From assembly GCA_963786305.1 (NCBI GenBank), contig CAWAYL010000014.1:558001-622000 (forward strand): a stretch of DNA of 64,000 bases, read 5' to 3'. This document shows, in pieces, positions 35,461 to 43,838 of the stretch. The translations under genes were made by a program, and so were the position numbers. Each line of letters starts with the position of its first letter. Positions within the stretch are counted from its first letter, which is position 1. Source of the stretch: CAKZLS01 sp963786305 (lineage in GTDB: Bacteria; Pseudomonadota; Alphaproteobacteria; Rhodospirillales; Defluviicoccaceae). The notes under the pieces were generated by a model. It saw only the letters and a list, made by a program, of their open reading frames with translations. It was not told where the DNA came from and ran no database searches.

Positions 35461-35862
35461 ATGGACAGGGCTGACAACGACAATCCCATCATCTTGGTGG
35501 AACGCGACCACAAAATCCTGATGAATCGATGGCGGACGCTGACGACGGCGCTGCAACGGTCCACGGATCGCGGCCATGTCCGGGAGTGCATTCGCGGACT
35601 GATCGCCTGCGCCCGCGAGCACTTCCGCAACGAGGAATGGGCCATGCGGGTGACCGCCTGTCCGGGGTATCTCAAGCACAAGCGGGACCACGCGCGCTTG
35701 CTGAACGAGGCCGAGGATATGCTGCGCAATTTCGACACCGCCTTTTCACGCACGGACTGGCCGGCGCTGGCCGCGTACTTCCGGCACTGGATTTCGCGCC
35801 ACAACGAGAAATACGACAAGATGCTGCACAGCTTCGTCCGCCAGTCGCACGTCGGCGCCTGA
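35461..35862 (+). CDS. Bacteriohemerythrin
   Basis: This 133-residue four-helix protein carries the hemerythrin iron ligands in order: ERDHKILMNRW (His17), CAREHFRNEEWAM (H-F-x-x-E-E), YLKHKRDHARLL (H-x3-H), and WISRHNEKYDKML (H-x4-D). It binds an oxo-bridged di-iron centre and O2 and could store, sense or shuttle oxygen in the cytoplasm. The length is that of stand-alone bacteriohemerythrins. The gene lies about 40 nt ahead of the DUF1349 gene and the two may be transcribed together. No methyl-accepting or GGDEF domain is fused. Confidence 0.92.
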   Translation: MDRADNDNPIILVERDHKILMNRWRTLTTALQRSTDRGHVRECIRGLIACAREHFRNEEWAMRVTACPGYLKHKRDHARLLNEAEDMLRNFDTAFSRTDWPALAAYFRHWISRHNEKYDKMLHSFVRQSHVGA

Positions 35863-35903
35863 GGGGGGCGAGGGGATCGCCATCCGGAGTACGCGATAAA
35901 GCC

Positions 35904-36548
35904 ATGGATTTCAGCGCCGCCACGTGGTTCAACAAGCCGAAGAAGTTCAAGGTGACGAGCCGTTCGGTGATCATGACCACCGAACCCAACACGGATTTCT
36001 GGCAGCGGAGCTACTACGGGTTCCGCAATGACAACGCGCCGGCGCTGCTGGTCGAGAGCGACGACAACTTCACGTTCACCGTGAAGGCGGCGTTTCGCTA
36101 TGCCCGGACCTACGACCAGTGCGGGGTCATCATTTATCTCGACGCCGAGAACTGGTTCAAGGCATCGGTGGAATTCGAGAACGCGCGCTTTTCGCGGCTC
36201 GGCAGCGTCGTCACCCATCACGGCTATTCCGATTGGGCCACCACCGATATCCGGACCCCCACCGCCATGTGGTATCGCCTCAGCCGTCGGGGGCCGGATT
36301 TTCTGATCGAATTGTCGTCGGACGGGGCGGATTTCAAGCAGATGCGGATCTTTCACCTGCACGCTCTGGGCGAAACGTCCGCCGACATGGGCCGGCTCGA
36401 TCCGCCGGCGCCGCCGGAGCGGCCTGTCCGTTTCGGTCTGTATGCCTGCAGCCCTATGGACTCGTCGTTTGTGGCCGATGTTCGACGGCTTCCGGCTCGA
36501 CGCGTGTGCCTGGAAGGCGCACGATCCCGTCCAGATAAGTCCGATTGA
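35904..36548 (+). CDS. DUF1349 family protein (concanavalin-like fold), C-terminal +1 frameshift
   Basis: The protein starts MDFSAATWFNKPKKFKVTSR and contains the DUF1349 blocks TDFWQRSYYGFRNDNAPALL, DQCGVIIYLDAENWFKASVE, DWATTDIRTPTAMWYRLSRR and GADFKQMRIFHLHA. The family has a jelly-roll lectin-like fold and no settled activity. At 36480 one surplus G shifts the frame. Removing it gives the normal ending DFDGFRLDACAWKAHDPVQI, and an end at 36609. As it stands the frame stops at 36548. The truncated start of an enoyl-CoA hydratase copy follows and overlaps the corrected end. Confidence 0.8.
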   Translation: MDFSAATWFNKPKKFKVTSRSVIMTTEPNTDFWQRSYYGFRNDNAPALLVESDDNFTFTVKAAFRYARTYDQCGVIIYLDAENWFKASVEFENARFSRLGSVVTHHGYSDWATTDIRTPTAMWYRLSRRGPDFLIELSSDGADFKQMRIFHLHALGETSADMGRLDPPAPPERPVRFGLYACSPMDSSFVADVRRLPARRVCLEGARSRPDKSD

Positions 36549-36569
36549 CGAGGAGAGACAGACACCGCG

Positions 36570-36720
36570 ACCATCCGCATCGAAAAGGACGGACCTGTCT
36601 GGACCGTGATCCACGACCGGCCGGAAGCCGGCAACGCCATGGATCCCGAGAGCGCCGATGCCCTGAGCGTGGCCTTTCCCGCGTTCGACGCCGACGAGAC
36701 CGCGTCGGTCGTAGTGTTCG
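36570..36720 (+). pseudogene. Truncated 5' copy of an enoyl-CoA hydratase gene
   Basis: About 50 codons, TIRIEKDGPVWTVIHDRPEA then GNAMDPESADALSVAFPAFD and DETASVVVF, match the first 50 residues of the hydratase at 38712 with roughly 85-90 percent nucleotide identity by eye. The ATG is lost, and homology ends at the 3' end of the convergent metalloprotease gene. Confidence 0.8.
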
Positions 36721-36786
36721 ATCTGCTTGGGACCTCCTGCGGCGGGTTGCCCTGTACGGGCCCGACCCGAAACCAAAAATCAGCGC

Positions 36787-38526
36787 CTATTGCTTTTCAC
36801 GATAGTTGATGGTGCCGGTAATACTGCCCGGGGCACGCGTGGAAAGGTCACGGTACTCCACGAGGATGGTATAGGGGTGCATGTCCCGGTCGATCTTTTT
36901 GTTGGCGGTCAGGGCGAGGTCGAATGTGCAAAAGCTTCGTGCTAAAAGTTTCTTTCCCCTCTGGCAGGGCATGAAACGTCCGGATGCGAGGCTGTGAACA
37001 GCCACGCCGCCCAAGGGCGAGCCGGTAAAATTTTCGATCAACAGATCATGACTGGTCGGGTTGAATAGCGAGACCACGATGTCTGCCGATCCGGACCTGG
37101 CGATCTCGAAGGCCGCATGGGGGCCGGTCGCCCATCGTCTCGGGGGGCCAGAAGCTCAACGATTTGGACTCGCCGGGGAAAAATTTGCTGACAATCTTGC
37201 AGATTCTCGTTCAGCGTCTTCGCGGAATTACTTTCGCGATTGCCAAGGGAAACCTCCCTGTCGCCCAAGTGAAGCGTCAGGTCCTTATTGGAAAAATAAG
37301 GTTCCACCCGGCACTTGGGCGGAGCGCAATCCGTCGCATAGCCCATGATCGTGACAAACCCGTTTTCTTTGTCCACATATCCGCGTCCGTTACCGACGTT
37401 GCTGTCGCCCGCCGACATGCTCTTGTCGCTCATCGCCTCGCGTTCGGGACTATGTTTCAGACCGAGGTTGTGGCCGATCTCGTGCGCCGGGGCGAGAAGC
37501 TGGTGGTCGAGGCAATTGATATGGGACAGGCTGTAGCCATCACCCGGCACGACGTCGACTGCACCGTCGGATGCGCGCTTCACCGTGAAATCTCCGATGC
37601 CGCATCCGCCCGGAAGGTTTTTGAAGACCACGTGCACCAAATCCGCCTGAAACGCCTTTCGGCGTCCATGCAAGTCGCGGATGCTTTGCGGCACATAGCT
37701 CTTGTAGTTCGGAACGCCGTCGCTCTTGGAGGGTTCGTTGAACAGATCGGCGGAAAATCGCAGGGCCGCGGTCGCTTGGCGGGTCGAGATAATTCGGTCG
37801 ATCTGATCCCGGGTTTTGCCCTGTTTCTCCGCTGGTGTCATCTTGGCGATTGCGGGTTGGTGCAGGCGGCGTTTCTCGCGCAGATCAGCCTCGGGCAGAT
37901 CAAGGGGCCCGATATGCACGATCCGAAGATGACCGCCGTCGACCCCCGATTGCTCGAAGGCGGTATTCATCGCACGCACGAATTGCTTGCCATAGCTGCG
38001 CCCGCCGCAAAAAGGCTCGGTGTCCTCACGGCAGAATCCCATGTCCTTCAGGGCCTGATCGGCTTCGGCGGTGAAGACGATGGCGATGTCGACGGTCTCT
38101 TCGGGGTCGCCATGCACCGTCTGGCCGGGTACATTATCGAGGCAATCCACTTCGATCTCATCGGTCCACACGGCGGTTTCCGGTGTTTCACCGTCGCCGT
38201 AGGCATTGGCCAGCCATTCGGGGGGATCCGGGTAGTACGGGCTGGGTCACCCACACGAATCCCGATTGCGTGAAGGCCACCCGGTGACGATAGAGATAGT
38301 TCCTTGAGAATTGCGGCGGTGCGTCGACGCGGGTCGTTTCGGCGCGGTAGACCGGCGCGTCGTTAATGACCTTGCTGGTGATCCCATAGCGACCGCTCAA
38401 ACCGTGATCGGGGTGACCACGGGGATAGGTTACTTCCAGGAGGTGACAATCCGGGCCCGCGGCGCTCGCGGGCGACAAAGAGGTCTGCCATATCGCCGCG
38501 GCCGTCAGCATAACCGCCGTCAGCAT
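36787..38526 (-). CDS. Secreted metzincin metallopeptidase (reprolysin/peptidyl-Asp-type), three +1 frameshifts
   Basis: A signal peptide (MLTAVMLTAAAIWQTSLSPA, cut after ASA) leads a roughly 575-residue protein. DIAIVFTAEADQALKDMGFC and FVRAMNTAFEQSGVDGGHLR fit the first strands of M12B/M72 peptidases. The zinc motif HEIGHNLGLKHSPERE is a full H-E-x2-H-x2-G-x2-H, followed by the Met-turn VTIMGYATDC and the family's YFSNKDLTLHLG. A C-terminal beta domain (DIVVSLFNPTSHDLLIENFT, then FTGSPLGG) follows. Frame steps of +1 occur near 38230, 37205 and 37130. Composition is less GC-rich than neighbours, and the gene lies between two copies of one enoyl-CoA hydratase start, suggesting acquisition. 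Confidence 0.82.
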
Positions 38527-38711
38527 GCAGGCGCATTCCCTGTCCCCCCTGATGATCTGGATAGTCCCCGGATGTCATCCGAATTCATCGAGACCGTACC
38601 AGCGTTCCCGCGCCAACGGAATTGAATTCCTTCCACGGCCATCCGGTGGCCTAATGGAGACGGATACCACAAACCCAACTCGGCAACCGACGACGAGAGG
38701 AGCGCCAAGCC

Positions 38712-39529
38712 ATGACCATGCGCATCGAGAAAGACGGACCCGTCTGGACCGTGATCCACGACCGGCCGGAGGCCCGCAACGCCATGGATCCCGAGAGCGC
38801 CGACGCGCTGACCGCGGCGTTTCTCGAATTCGATGCCGACGAAACCGCTTCGGTCGCGGTTTTCTATGGCGCCGGCGGCGCGTTCTGCGCCGGCTGGGAC
38901 CTCAAGTACGTCAGTTCGCTCGACGCCGACCATCCGCTCGGCGAGCTCGACATCCCGCCGACCGAGGACCGCGGCAACGGCGGCGAGATCCCGCGCGGCC
39001 CGCTGGGGCCGTCGCGCCTCGAGCTGGACAAGCCGGTGATCGCGGCGGTGGCGGGACCGGCCGTCGCCGGCGGCATGGAGCTGGCGCTGTGGTGCGACTT
39101 CCGGGTGATGCAGGAAGACGCCTATTTCGGCGTCTATTGCCGGCGCTGGGGGGTGCCGCTGATCGACGGCGGGACCGTGCGGCTGCCGCGCATCGTCGGC
39201 CAGGGCCGGGCGCTCGAAATCATCCTGACCGGCCGCAAGGTGCCCGGCCGACGAATGTCTGCGGATCGGGCTCTGCGAATACGTGGTGCCCAACGGCGCC
39301 GTCCGCGAGAAAGCCGAGGAGCTGGCCCGCGAGATCGCCCGGTTTCCGCAGGCGTGCGTCCGCGCCGACCGGCGCTCGGCCATCAGGAGCCATGGCGCTG
39401 GCGGTCCGCGACGCGTTGATCCAGGAATGGACCAACGGCCGCGCGGCGCTTTCCACCGACGGCATCGCCGGCGCCGCCCGCTTCCGCGACGGCCTCGGCC
39501 GCCACGGCGACTTCGACACCATCAAGTAA
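38712..39529 (+). CDS. Enoyl-CoA hydratase/isomerase family protein, two +1 frameshifts
   Basis: This roughly 271-residue crotonase-fold protein has VIHDRPEARNAMDPESADAL, the CoA-oxyanion block YGAGGAFCAGWDLKY, VIAAVAGPAVAGGMELALWC (second oxyanion Gly), DFRVMQEDAYFGV and RRWGVPLIDGGTVRLPRIVG. The general base position (E in G-x-x-D-G-G-T-x-R-L-P) is substituted, as in many paralogues of unknown substrate. Surplus bases near 39245 and 39390 break the frame; the 818-base length is 3n+2. After them the sequence reads ADECLRIGLCEYVVPNGAVR and then MALAVRDALIQEW. The end overlaps convergent purK by 8 nt. Confidence 0.85.
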
Positions 39530-40709
39530 TACCTTTTCTCCAGATCGCCCGTTCGTCTCCACCGAGCCCAGGCGCTATTCGGGCGTCGCCGTCGCCGCGC
39601 CGCTCGTGGCCGTGGCCGAGCGGGTAGAGGCGGGTGACGTGGCCCATCTTGCGGCCGGCGGTCATTTCGCGCTTGCCGTAGAGGTGCAGCGCGGTGTCGG
39701 CGGCGGCGGCCAGGTCCTGCCAACGGCCGGCGGCGTCGCCCAGCAGATTGTCCATCACGGCGTCGTGGTGGCGGGCGGGCGAGGCCAGCGGCCAGCCGCA
39801 GATGGCGCGGATGTGCTGCTCGAACTGGCTGACGGCGCAGGCATCGAGCGTCCAATGGCCGGAGTTGTGAACCCGCGGCGCGAGCTCGTTGACCAAAAGC
39901 CGGGGCTCGCCGGCCGCCGTCACGAACATTTCGACACCCATGACGCCGACATAGTCGAGGCGGGTGACGACGCGCTCGGCGAGGCGGTTGGCCTCGCGGG
40001 CGAGCGCGTCCGCAATCCCGGCGGGCACGATGGAGTGTGCGAGAATGTGGTGTTCGTGGACGTTGCGCGCCGGATCGTAGGCGGCGGTCTCGCCGTCGAG
40101 GCCACGGGCGACGATCACCGAAATCTCGCGGTCGAACGCGACGAAGGATTCGAGGATGGCGGGCTGGCCGGCGATGGCTGTCCAGGCGTCCTCGGCGTCC
40201 TCGGCACGCCGCAGGAAGGCCTGGCCCTTGCCGTCATAGCCGAACCGCCGCGTTTTGAGAACCGCCGGCGGAACGATGCGGGCGACGGCGTCCTCGAGCG
40301 CCGCCAGGCTGTCCACCTCTGCGAACCGGGCGGTGGCGACACCGGCGTCGGCGAGGAAGCGTTTCTCGCGCAGGCGGTCCTGGCAGACACCCAGCGCTTC
40401 GGGTGACGGCCGGACGGGGACGCGCTCGTCGAGATAGGCGGCGGTCTCGCTGGGCACGTTCTCGAACTCGTAGGTGACGACGTCGACGGCGGCGGCGAAG
40501 GCGTCGAGGGCGGCGGTGTCCTCATACGCGGCGACCGTGGTGGTCTCGGCCACTTGGGCGGCGGGACGTTCGTCGCCGGGGCGGTAGACATGGCAGCGGA
40601 TGCCGAGCCGGGCGGCGGCCATGGCGAGCATGCGGCCCAGCTGGCCGCCGCCGAGAATGCCGACGACGCTGCCGGGCGGCAGCGGTTCGAGCGTTCCGTC
40701 GATGCTCAC
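39522..40709 (-). CDS. purK: N5-carboxyaminoimidazole ribonucleotide synthase PurK
   Basis: This 395-residue ATP-grasp enzyme carries the opening VVGILGGGQLGRMLAMAAAR, ATP-grasp blocks VLKTRRFGYDGKGQAFL, AILESFVAFDREISVIVARG and LLVNELAPRVHNSGHWTLDA, and the ending LYGKREMTAGRKMGHVTRLY. It converts AIR, ATP and bicarbonate to N5-CAIR in purine synthesis. The GTG at 40709 overlaps the purE stop by 4 nt. A 30-residue tail beyond the usual C terminus (HGHERRGDGDARIAPGLGGD) runs into the 3' end of the hydratase gene. It may be real or may reflect a surplus base that hid the normal stop. Confidence 0.95.
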   Translation of the reverse strand: MSIDGTLEPLPPGSVVGILGGGQLGRMLAMAAARLGIRCHVYRPGDERPAAQVAETTTVAAYEDTAALDAFAAAVDVVTYEFENVPSETAAYLDERVPVRPSPEALGVCQDRLREKRFLADAGVATARFAEVDSLAALEDAVARIVPPAVLKTRRFGYDGKGQAFLRRAEDAEDAWTAIAGQPAILESFVAFDREISVIVARGLDGETAAYDPARNVHEHHILAHSIVPAGIADALAREANRLAERVVTRLDYVGVMGVEMFVTAAGEPRLLVNELAPRVHNSGHWTLDACAVSQFEQHIRAICGWPLASPARHHDAVMDNLLGDAAGRWQDLAAAADTALHLYGKREMTAGRKMGHVTRLYPLGHGHERRGDGDARIAPGLGGDERAIWRKGIT

Positions 40710-41206
40710 GTCGAGACCGGGCTTTCGCCCACCTTCGCGGTCTGTTCGGCGCGCCACGCCTTGAGCCGCGCGGCAAGCGCGGGATCGCCGAGCGCCAGGA
40801 CGGCGGCGGCAAGCAGGGCGGCGTTGACCGCGCCGGCCTTGCCGATGGCCAGCGTCCCCACCGGAACGCCCGCCGGCATCTGGACAATGGAGAGCAGGCT
40901 GTCGTGACCCTTGAGCGCCGCCGATTCCACCGGTACGCCGAACACCGGCAGGGGGGTTAGCGCCGCGACCATGCCGGGCAGATGCGCCGCCCCGCCGGCG
41001 CCGGCGATGATCACCTTGAGGCCCTGGGCTTCGGCGGACCGGGCATAGGCGACCATGCGCTCGGGCGTGCGGTGGGCCGAGACGATTTTCGCCTCGAAGG
41101 CGACCTCGAGGCGATCGAGGATGTCGGCGGCGTGGTGCATGGTTTTCCAATCGGACTGGCTCCCCATGATCAGTCCGACGGCGGCCGGCAGCCGCTGTTT
41201 GCTCAT
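40706..41206 (-). CDS. purE: N5-CAIR mutase PurE (class I)
   Basis: This 166-residue enzyme shifts the carboxylate of N5-CAIR to C4, giving CAIR. Class I features are VGLIMGSQSDWKTMHHAADI, KIVSAHRTPERMVAYARSAE, IIAGAGGAAHLPGMVAALTP and HDSLLSIVQMPAGVPVGTLA. The catalytic His is in AHRTPERM. The ATG at 41206 is preceded by GCGGAGAACC at good spacing; an ATG seven codons earlier is possible. It is followed directly by purK with a GTGA overlap, the classic purEK order. Confidence 0.96.
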   Translation of the reverse strand: MSKQRLPAAVGLIMGSQSDWKTMHHAADILDRLEVAFEAKIVSAHRTPERMVAYARSAEAQGLKVIIAGAGGAAHLPGMVAALTPLPVFGVPVESAALKGHDSLLSIVQMPAGVPVGTLAIGKAGAVNAALLAAAVLALGDPALAARLKAWRAEQTAKVGESPVST

Positions 41207-41329
41207 TGTCCGGTTCTCCGCGCTCAACCGCCGTGACGGCGCTTACCAATAAGTTTGCGCAACAGAGCACATCCCGGCCCGGATATGCAACGTCGCGACG
41301 ACCGGCTCGAAAAACCACAACACGTGCCG

Positions 41330-42991
41330 TCAGGACGATTTGCGGGAATCGATGTAGCCGAGGATCTGGCTGGTCGGGAGTTTCTGGCTGGCGGGGCCGG
41401 CGCGGACGTAGAAATCCTCGTCCTTGCCGGTTTTCAGAAACGCCGGCGTGGCGGCGGACCGCGCGCACTGGATCACCGCGACGTCGGTGCCGTCGACGGA
41501 AACGAGGCTGTAGCGGATGAACGGGGCGAATTCGATGCCGACGTGCTGATTGATCAAATTGCCGATATGCCTCAGACATTTGTCGGCGTTGGCGAAGCCG
41601 TCCGCATCGAGACCGAGGACGCCGCCGCCGTCGCCGACGCCGATCACGATGATGCCGCCGTCGGTGTTGAGGAAGGCGACCACGCTTTTCAACCAGGCCA
41701 GTTCGATCTCCTTGCCCGGCTTGTCGGCGTGGAGGTTCCAGCGCACGGTGGATTTGAATTCCAGCCGTTCGCTTTCGCCGCCGGCGAGGAGAGCGCGGAC
41801 GCGGGCGGCGTCGCGCACGCCGGTCTCCAGCGGGTCGTCGTCGGCGGCCGCGAAACGGCGCGCTTCATCGGCCAGCCGGTCCATCTGCTGGCCGTGCTTG
41901 CGGACCAGCACGATCGACGCGATGAACGCCGCCAGCCCGAGCACGATGACGGCGGCGGGGACGATGTTGCGGTAGGCGCCGATGCTGTCCACAAGTTCGT
42001 ATTCCGGCAGCGTGATGCCGAGCCAGAATGTGCGGTTGCCGACGGTGAGCGGGCGGAATGTGGCCCACCAATGGACCCCTTGGCTGAGGTAGCGGAACGG
42101 CGGGTGGCGGCCGACGCGATCGGAACTCCAAAGCGCGAATGCGGCGCTCAGGTGATCCAGGCCGAGCGTGTCGACCGGCGTCAGCACGGCGTCGCGAATG
42201 GCGGTCGCGTCGCTGAACAGGTCGTCTTGCGGCGGGCCGATCACCCGGCCGTCGCCGGTGACGATGAACACGTCGCCATGCTCGCGGGCGCTCAGCGACG
42301 CGGTGAATTGGGCGATCTGGTGAAGCAGCACGTCGAAGGCGACGACGGTGGTGTGGTCCGTCCGGTCGCGGCCGCGCCAGCGGACGGCCGCCGTGATCCC
42401 TTTTTTGCCGCCGGAGAAGAAATGGTACGGCTCGGTCCAGAACGGCGCGTCGTCGCCGGACGCGTCTCGGGCGCCGATATACCACGGACGTGTCCGTGGG
42501 TCGTAGTCGATGTCTTCCGACCAGCGCTCGGTTGCGTCGGTGGGCGTTTGCCAGCGGATCCATCGGGCCGGCGCGGTCGGCTCGGCGCCGGTCTGGCGGG
42601 TCAGCCATCCGTCGCCGTCGCCGTCGCTGTCGCGCATCAGCGCGTAAGCCTGGCCGGCGGCGTTGCCGAGCACGATGGCCGAGACATTTGGAAGCTGTTG
42701 GAGCAGGGGAATGAACTGGGTGTTGAGCGTCGCCGCGTCGCCGAGGTCGGGGTGGACGGTCCGGCCCCAATTGCGCGCCACCAGAATCTTGCTGCGGATC
42801 GGCGCGAAGAACGAATCGAACCGGGTTTCCACCAGTTGCGCCGTATCGTCGACGATGCGCTGCAGGACGGCGTCGCGCATCTTGCCGATCTGGTAGTAGA
42901 ACCCGCCGAGAATGACGCCGCATATGATCACAATCAGCGGCGGGATAATCCACAGGACGGTTTTGCGGAGCTGGGCGGAGCGGGGCTTCAT
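41330..42991 (-). CDS. Membrane sensor: Cache domain fused to an AlbA_2/Schlafen-type domain
   Basis: This 553-residue protein has a first TM (about 12-34), a large periplasmic dCache-type region (about 40-335, including RWSEDIDYDPRTRPWYIGAR, SGGKKGITAAVRWRGRDRT and DVFIVTGDGRVIGPP), a second TM (about 341-362), and a cytoplasmic AlbA_2 (Schlafen-like) domain. AlbA_2 is seen as GESERLEFKSTVRWNLHADK, LKSVVAFLNTDGGIIVIGVG and FYVRAGPASQKLPTSQILGY. AlbA_2 usually binds nucleic acid or nucleotides and is normally part of soluble regulators. Here it hangs under a ligand sensor with no kinase or cyclase. A lipoprotein gene is divergent from it. Confidence 0.82.
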   Translation of the reverse strand: MKPRSAQLRKTVLWIIPPLIVIICGVILGGFYYQIGKMRDAVLQRIVDDTAQLVETRFDSFFAPIRSKILVARNWGRTVHPDLGDAATLNTQFIPLLQQLPNVSAIVLGNAAGQAYALMRDSDGDGDGWLTRQTGAEPTAPARWIRWQTPTDATERWSEDIDYDPRTRPWYIGARDASGDDAPFWTEPYHFFSGGKKGITAAVRWRGRDRTDHTTVVAFDVLLHQIAQFTASLSAREHGDVFIVTGDGRVIGPPQDDLFSDATAIRDAVLTPVDTLGLDHLSAAFALWSSDRVGRHPPFRYLSQGVHWWATFRPLTVGNRTFWLGITLPEYELVDSIGAYRNIVPAAVIVLGLAAFIASIVLVRKHGQQMDRLADEARRFAAADDDPLETGVRDAARVRALLAGGESERLEFKSTVRWNLHADKPGKEIELAWLKSVVAFLNTDGGIIVIGVGDGGGVLGLDADGFANADKCLRHIGNLINQHVGIEFAPFIRYSLVSVDGTDVAVIQCARSAATPAFLKTGKDEDFYVRAGPASQKLPTSQILGYIDSRKSS

Positions 42992-43145
42992 GCGGGTTTC
43001 TTGTACCAGGGGCCGCTGGAGCACGGTCCGATCGGATGTTGCCCTAATTTGATCCCTCGGCAAGCCGGTGGCAAGGCTGGCTTTGGCCGGCGTCCGGTCG
43101 GCGGCTATTGCCGGCGGCGCCGATTTGGCATAATGTCGGGCATAA

Positions 43146-43161
43146 TTAACCCTTTTGGGGC
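43146..43161. promoter_or_regulatory. TTAACCC-N-TTTGGGG motif upstream of the lipoprotein
   Basis: TTAACCCTTTTGGGGC lies 24 nt before the lipoprotein start and about 155 nt upstream of the divergent Cache-AlbA_2 gene. A near-identical site is at 55891 before the GGDEF-EAL gene. The CCC-x-TTT-GGG core is close to an inverted repeat and may be a transcription factor site. Confidence 0.35.
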
Positions 43162-43184
43162 ATATTTGTGGAGGCGCGCCGGAT

Positions 43185-43811
43185 ATGTCGTTTCGTGGCG
43201 TCGGTACGGGTCGCATGGATTCCGTGGCGTTGGCGCTGGCCCTGGCGGTAACGGTGTCGGCGACGCTGGCGGGATCGGGGTGCGAGACCCGCACGGTGGA
43301 TCCGACGACCAACGTGGCGGTGAAGCAGCCCTTCACGACGGTGGTCATCGGCGACGTCGCGCCGTTGTACCCGGAATGGAAACGGCTTGTCCGGTTCTAC
43401 AAGGAGGGTCTGGCCCAGAAGCTCTCGGAATCGGGTGCCTTCGAGCGTGTGCTGTATCCGGCGCCCGTTGCGTTGCCGCCGGACGCCATCGTGGTGGAGG
43501 GCGTCATCGACGGCATCGACGAGGGCAGCGAGCTGATGCGCTTGCTGATCGCCGACAACGCCAGCCGCGCCGTCGTGCGGGGTCAGTTCCGCCTGGTCGA
43601 CGGTTCGCGCGGCGTGATGGCGGAATTCCGCCAGGAGCGGGTGTCCGATGGCTCGAATGTCCACGACGAGCAGATCTACATGGAAGATCTGGTCGGTCAA
43701 TTCGGCCGGGACACCGCCGGTGTCGTCGTTCGCTGGTCGCGGGGCGATGATCTCGAGCCGGATTGGCGGGTGGTCGAGTGGTGGGACGAGACCATGGAGT
43801 TGCTCGATTGA
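43185..43811 (+). CDS. Putative lipoprotein (DUF4410-like)
   Basis: This 208-residue protein has a lipoprotein signal: SVALALALAVTVSATLAGSG then Cys. The mature part includes VAVKQPFTTVVIGDVAPLYP, YKEGLAQKLSESGAFERVLY and a glycine-poor beta-rich C-terminal half ending DWRVVEWWDETMELLD. The layout resembles DUF4410 periplasmic lipoproteins (a conserved 'F..v.v.dv' strand, then a helix 'l...L..sg.F..V'), though I would not call it firm. It is divergent from the Cache-AlbA_2 sensor across about 190 nt and might be functionally linked. The ATG at 43185 has a GGAG ribosome site about 12 nt upstream. Confidence 0.65.
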   Translation: MSFRGVGTGRMDSVALALALAVTVSATLAGSGCETRTVDPTTNVAVKQPFTTVVIGDVAPLYPEWKRLVRFYKEGLAQKLSESGAFERVLYPAPVALPPDAIVVEGVIDGIDEGSELMRLLIADNASRAVVRGQFRLVDGSRGVMAEFRQERVSDGSNVHDEQIYMEDLVGQFGRDTAGVVVRWSRGDDLEPDWRVVEWWDETMELLD

Positions 43812-43838
43812 ACGCCGTCGTGACGCCTTGACAGCGCG

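Noticed and set aside
41255..43750. An 831-codon plus-strand open frame opposite the Cache-AlbA_2 gene and through the lipoprotein gene
   Set aside because: It overlaps two supported genes, is in the wrong frame for the lipoprotein, and is rich in Arg, Gly and His without any recognisable domain.
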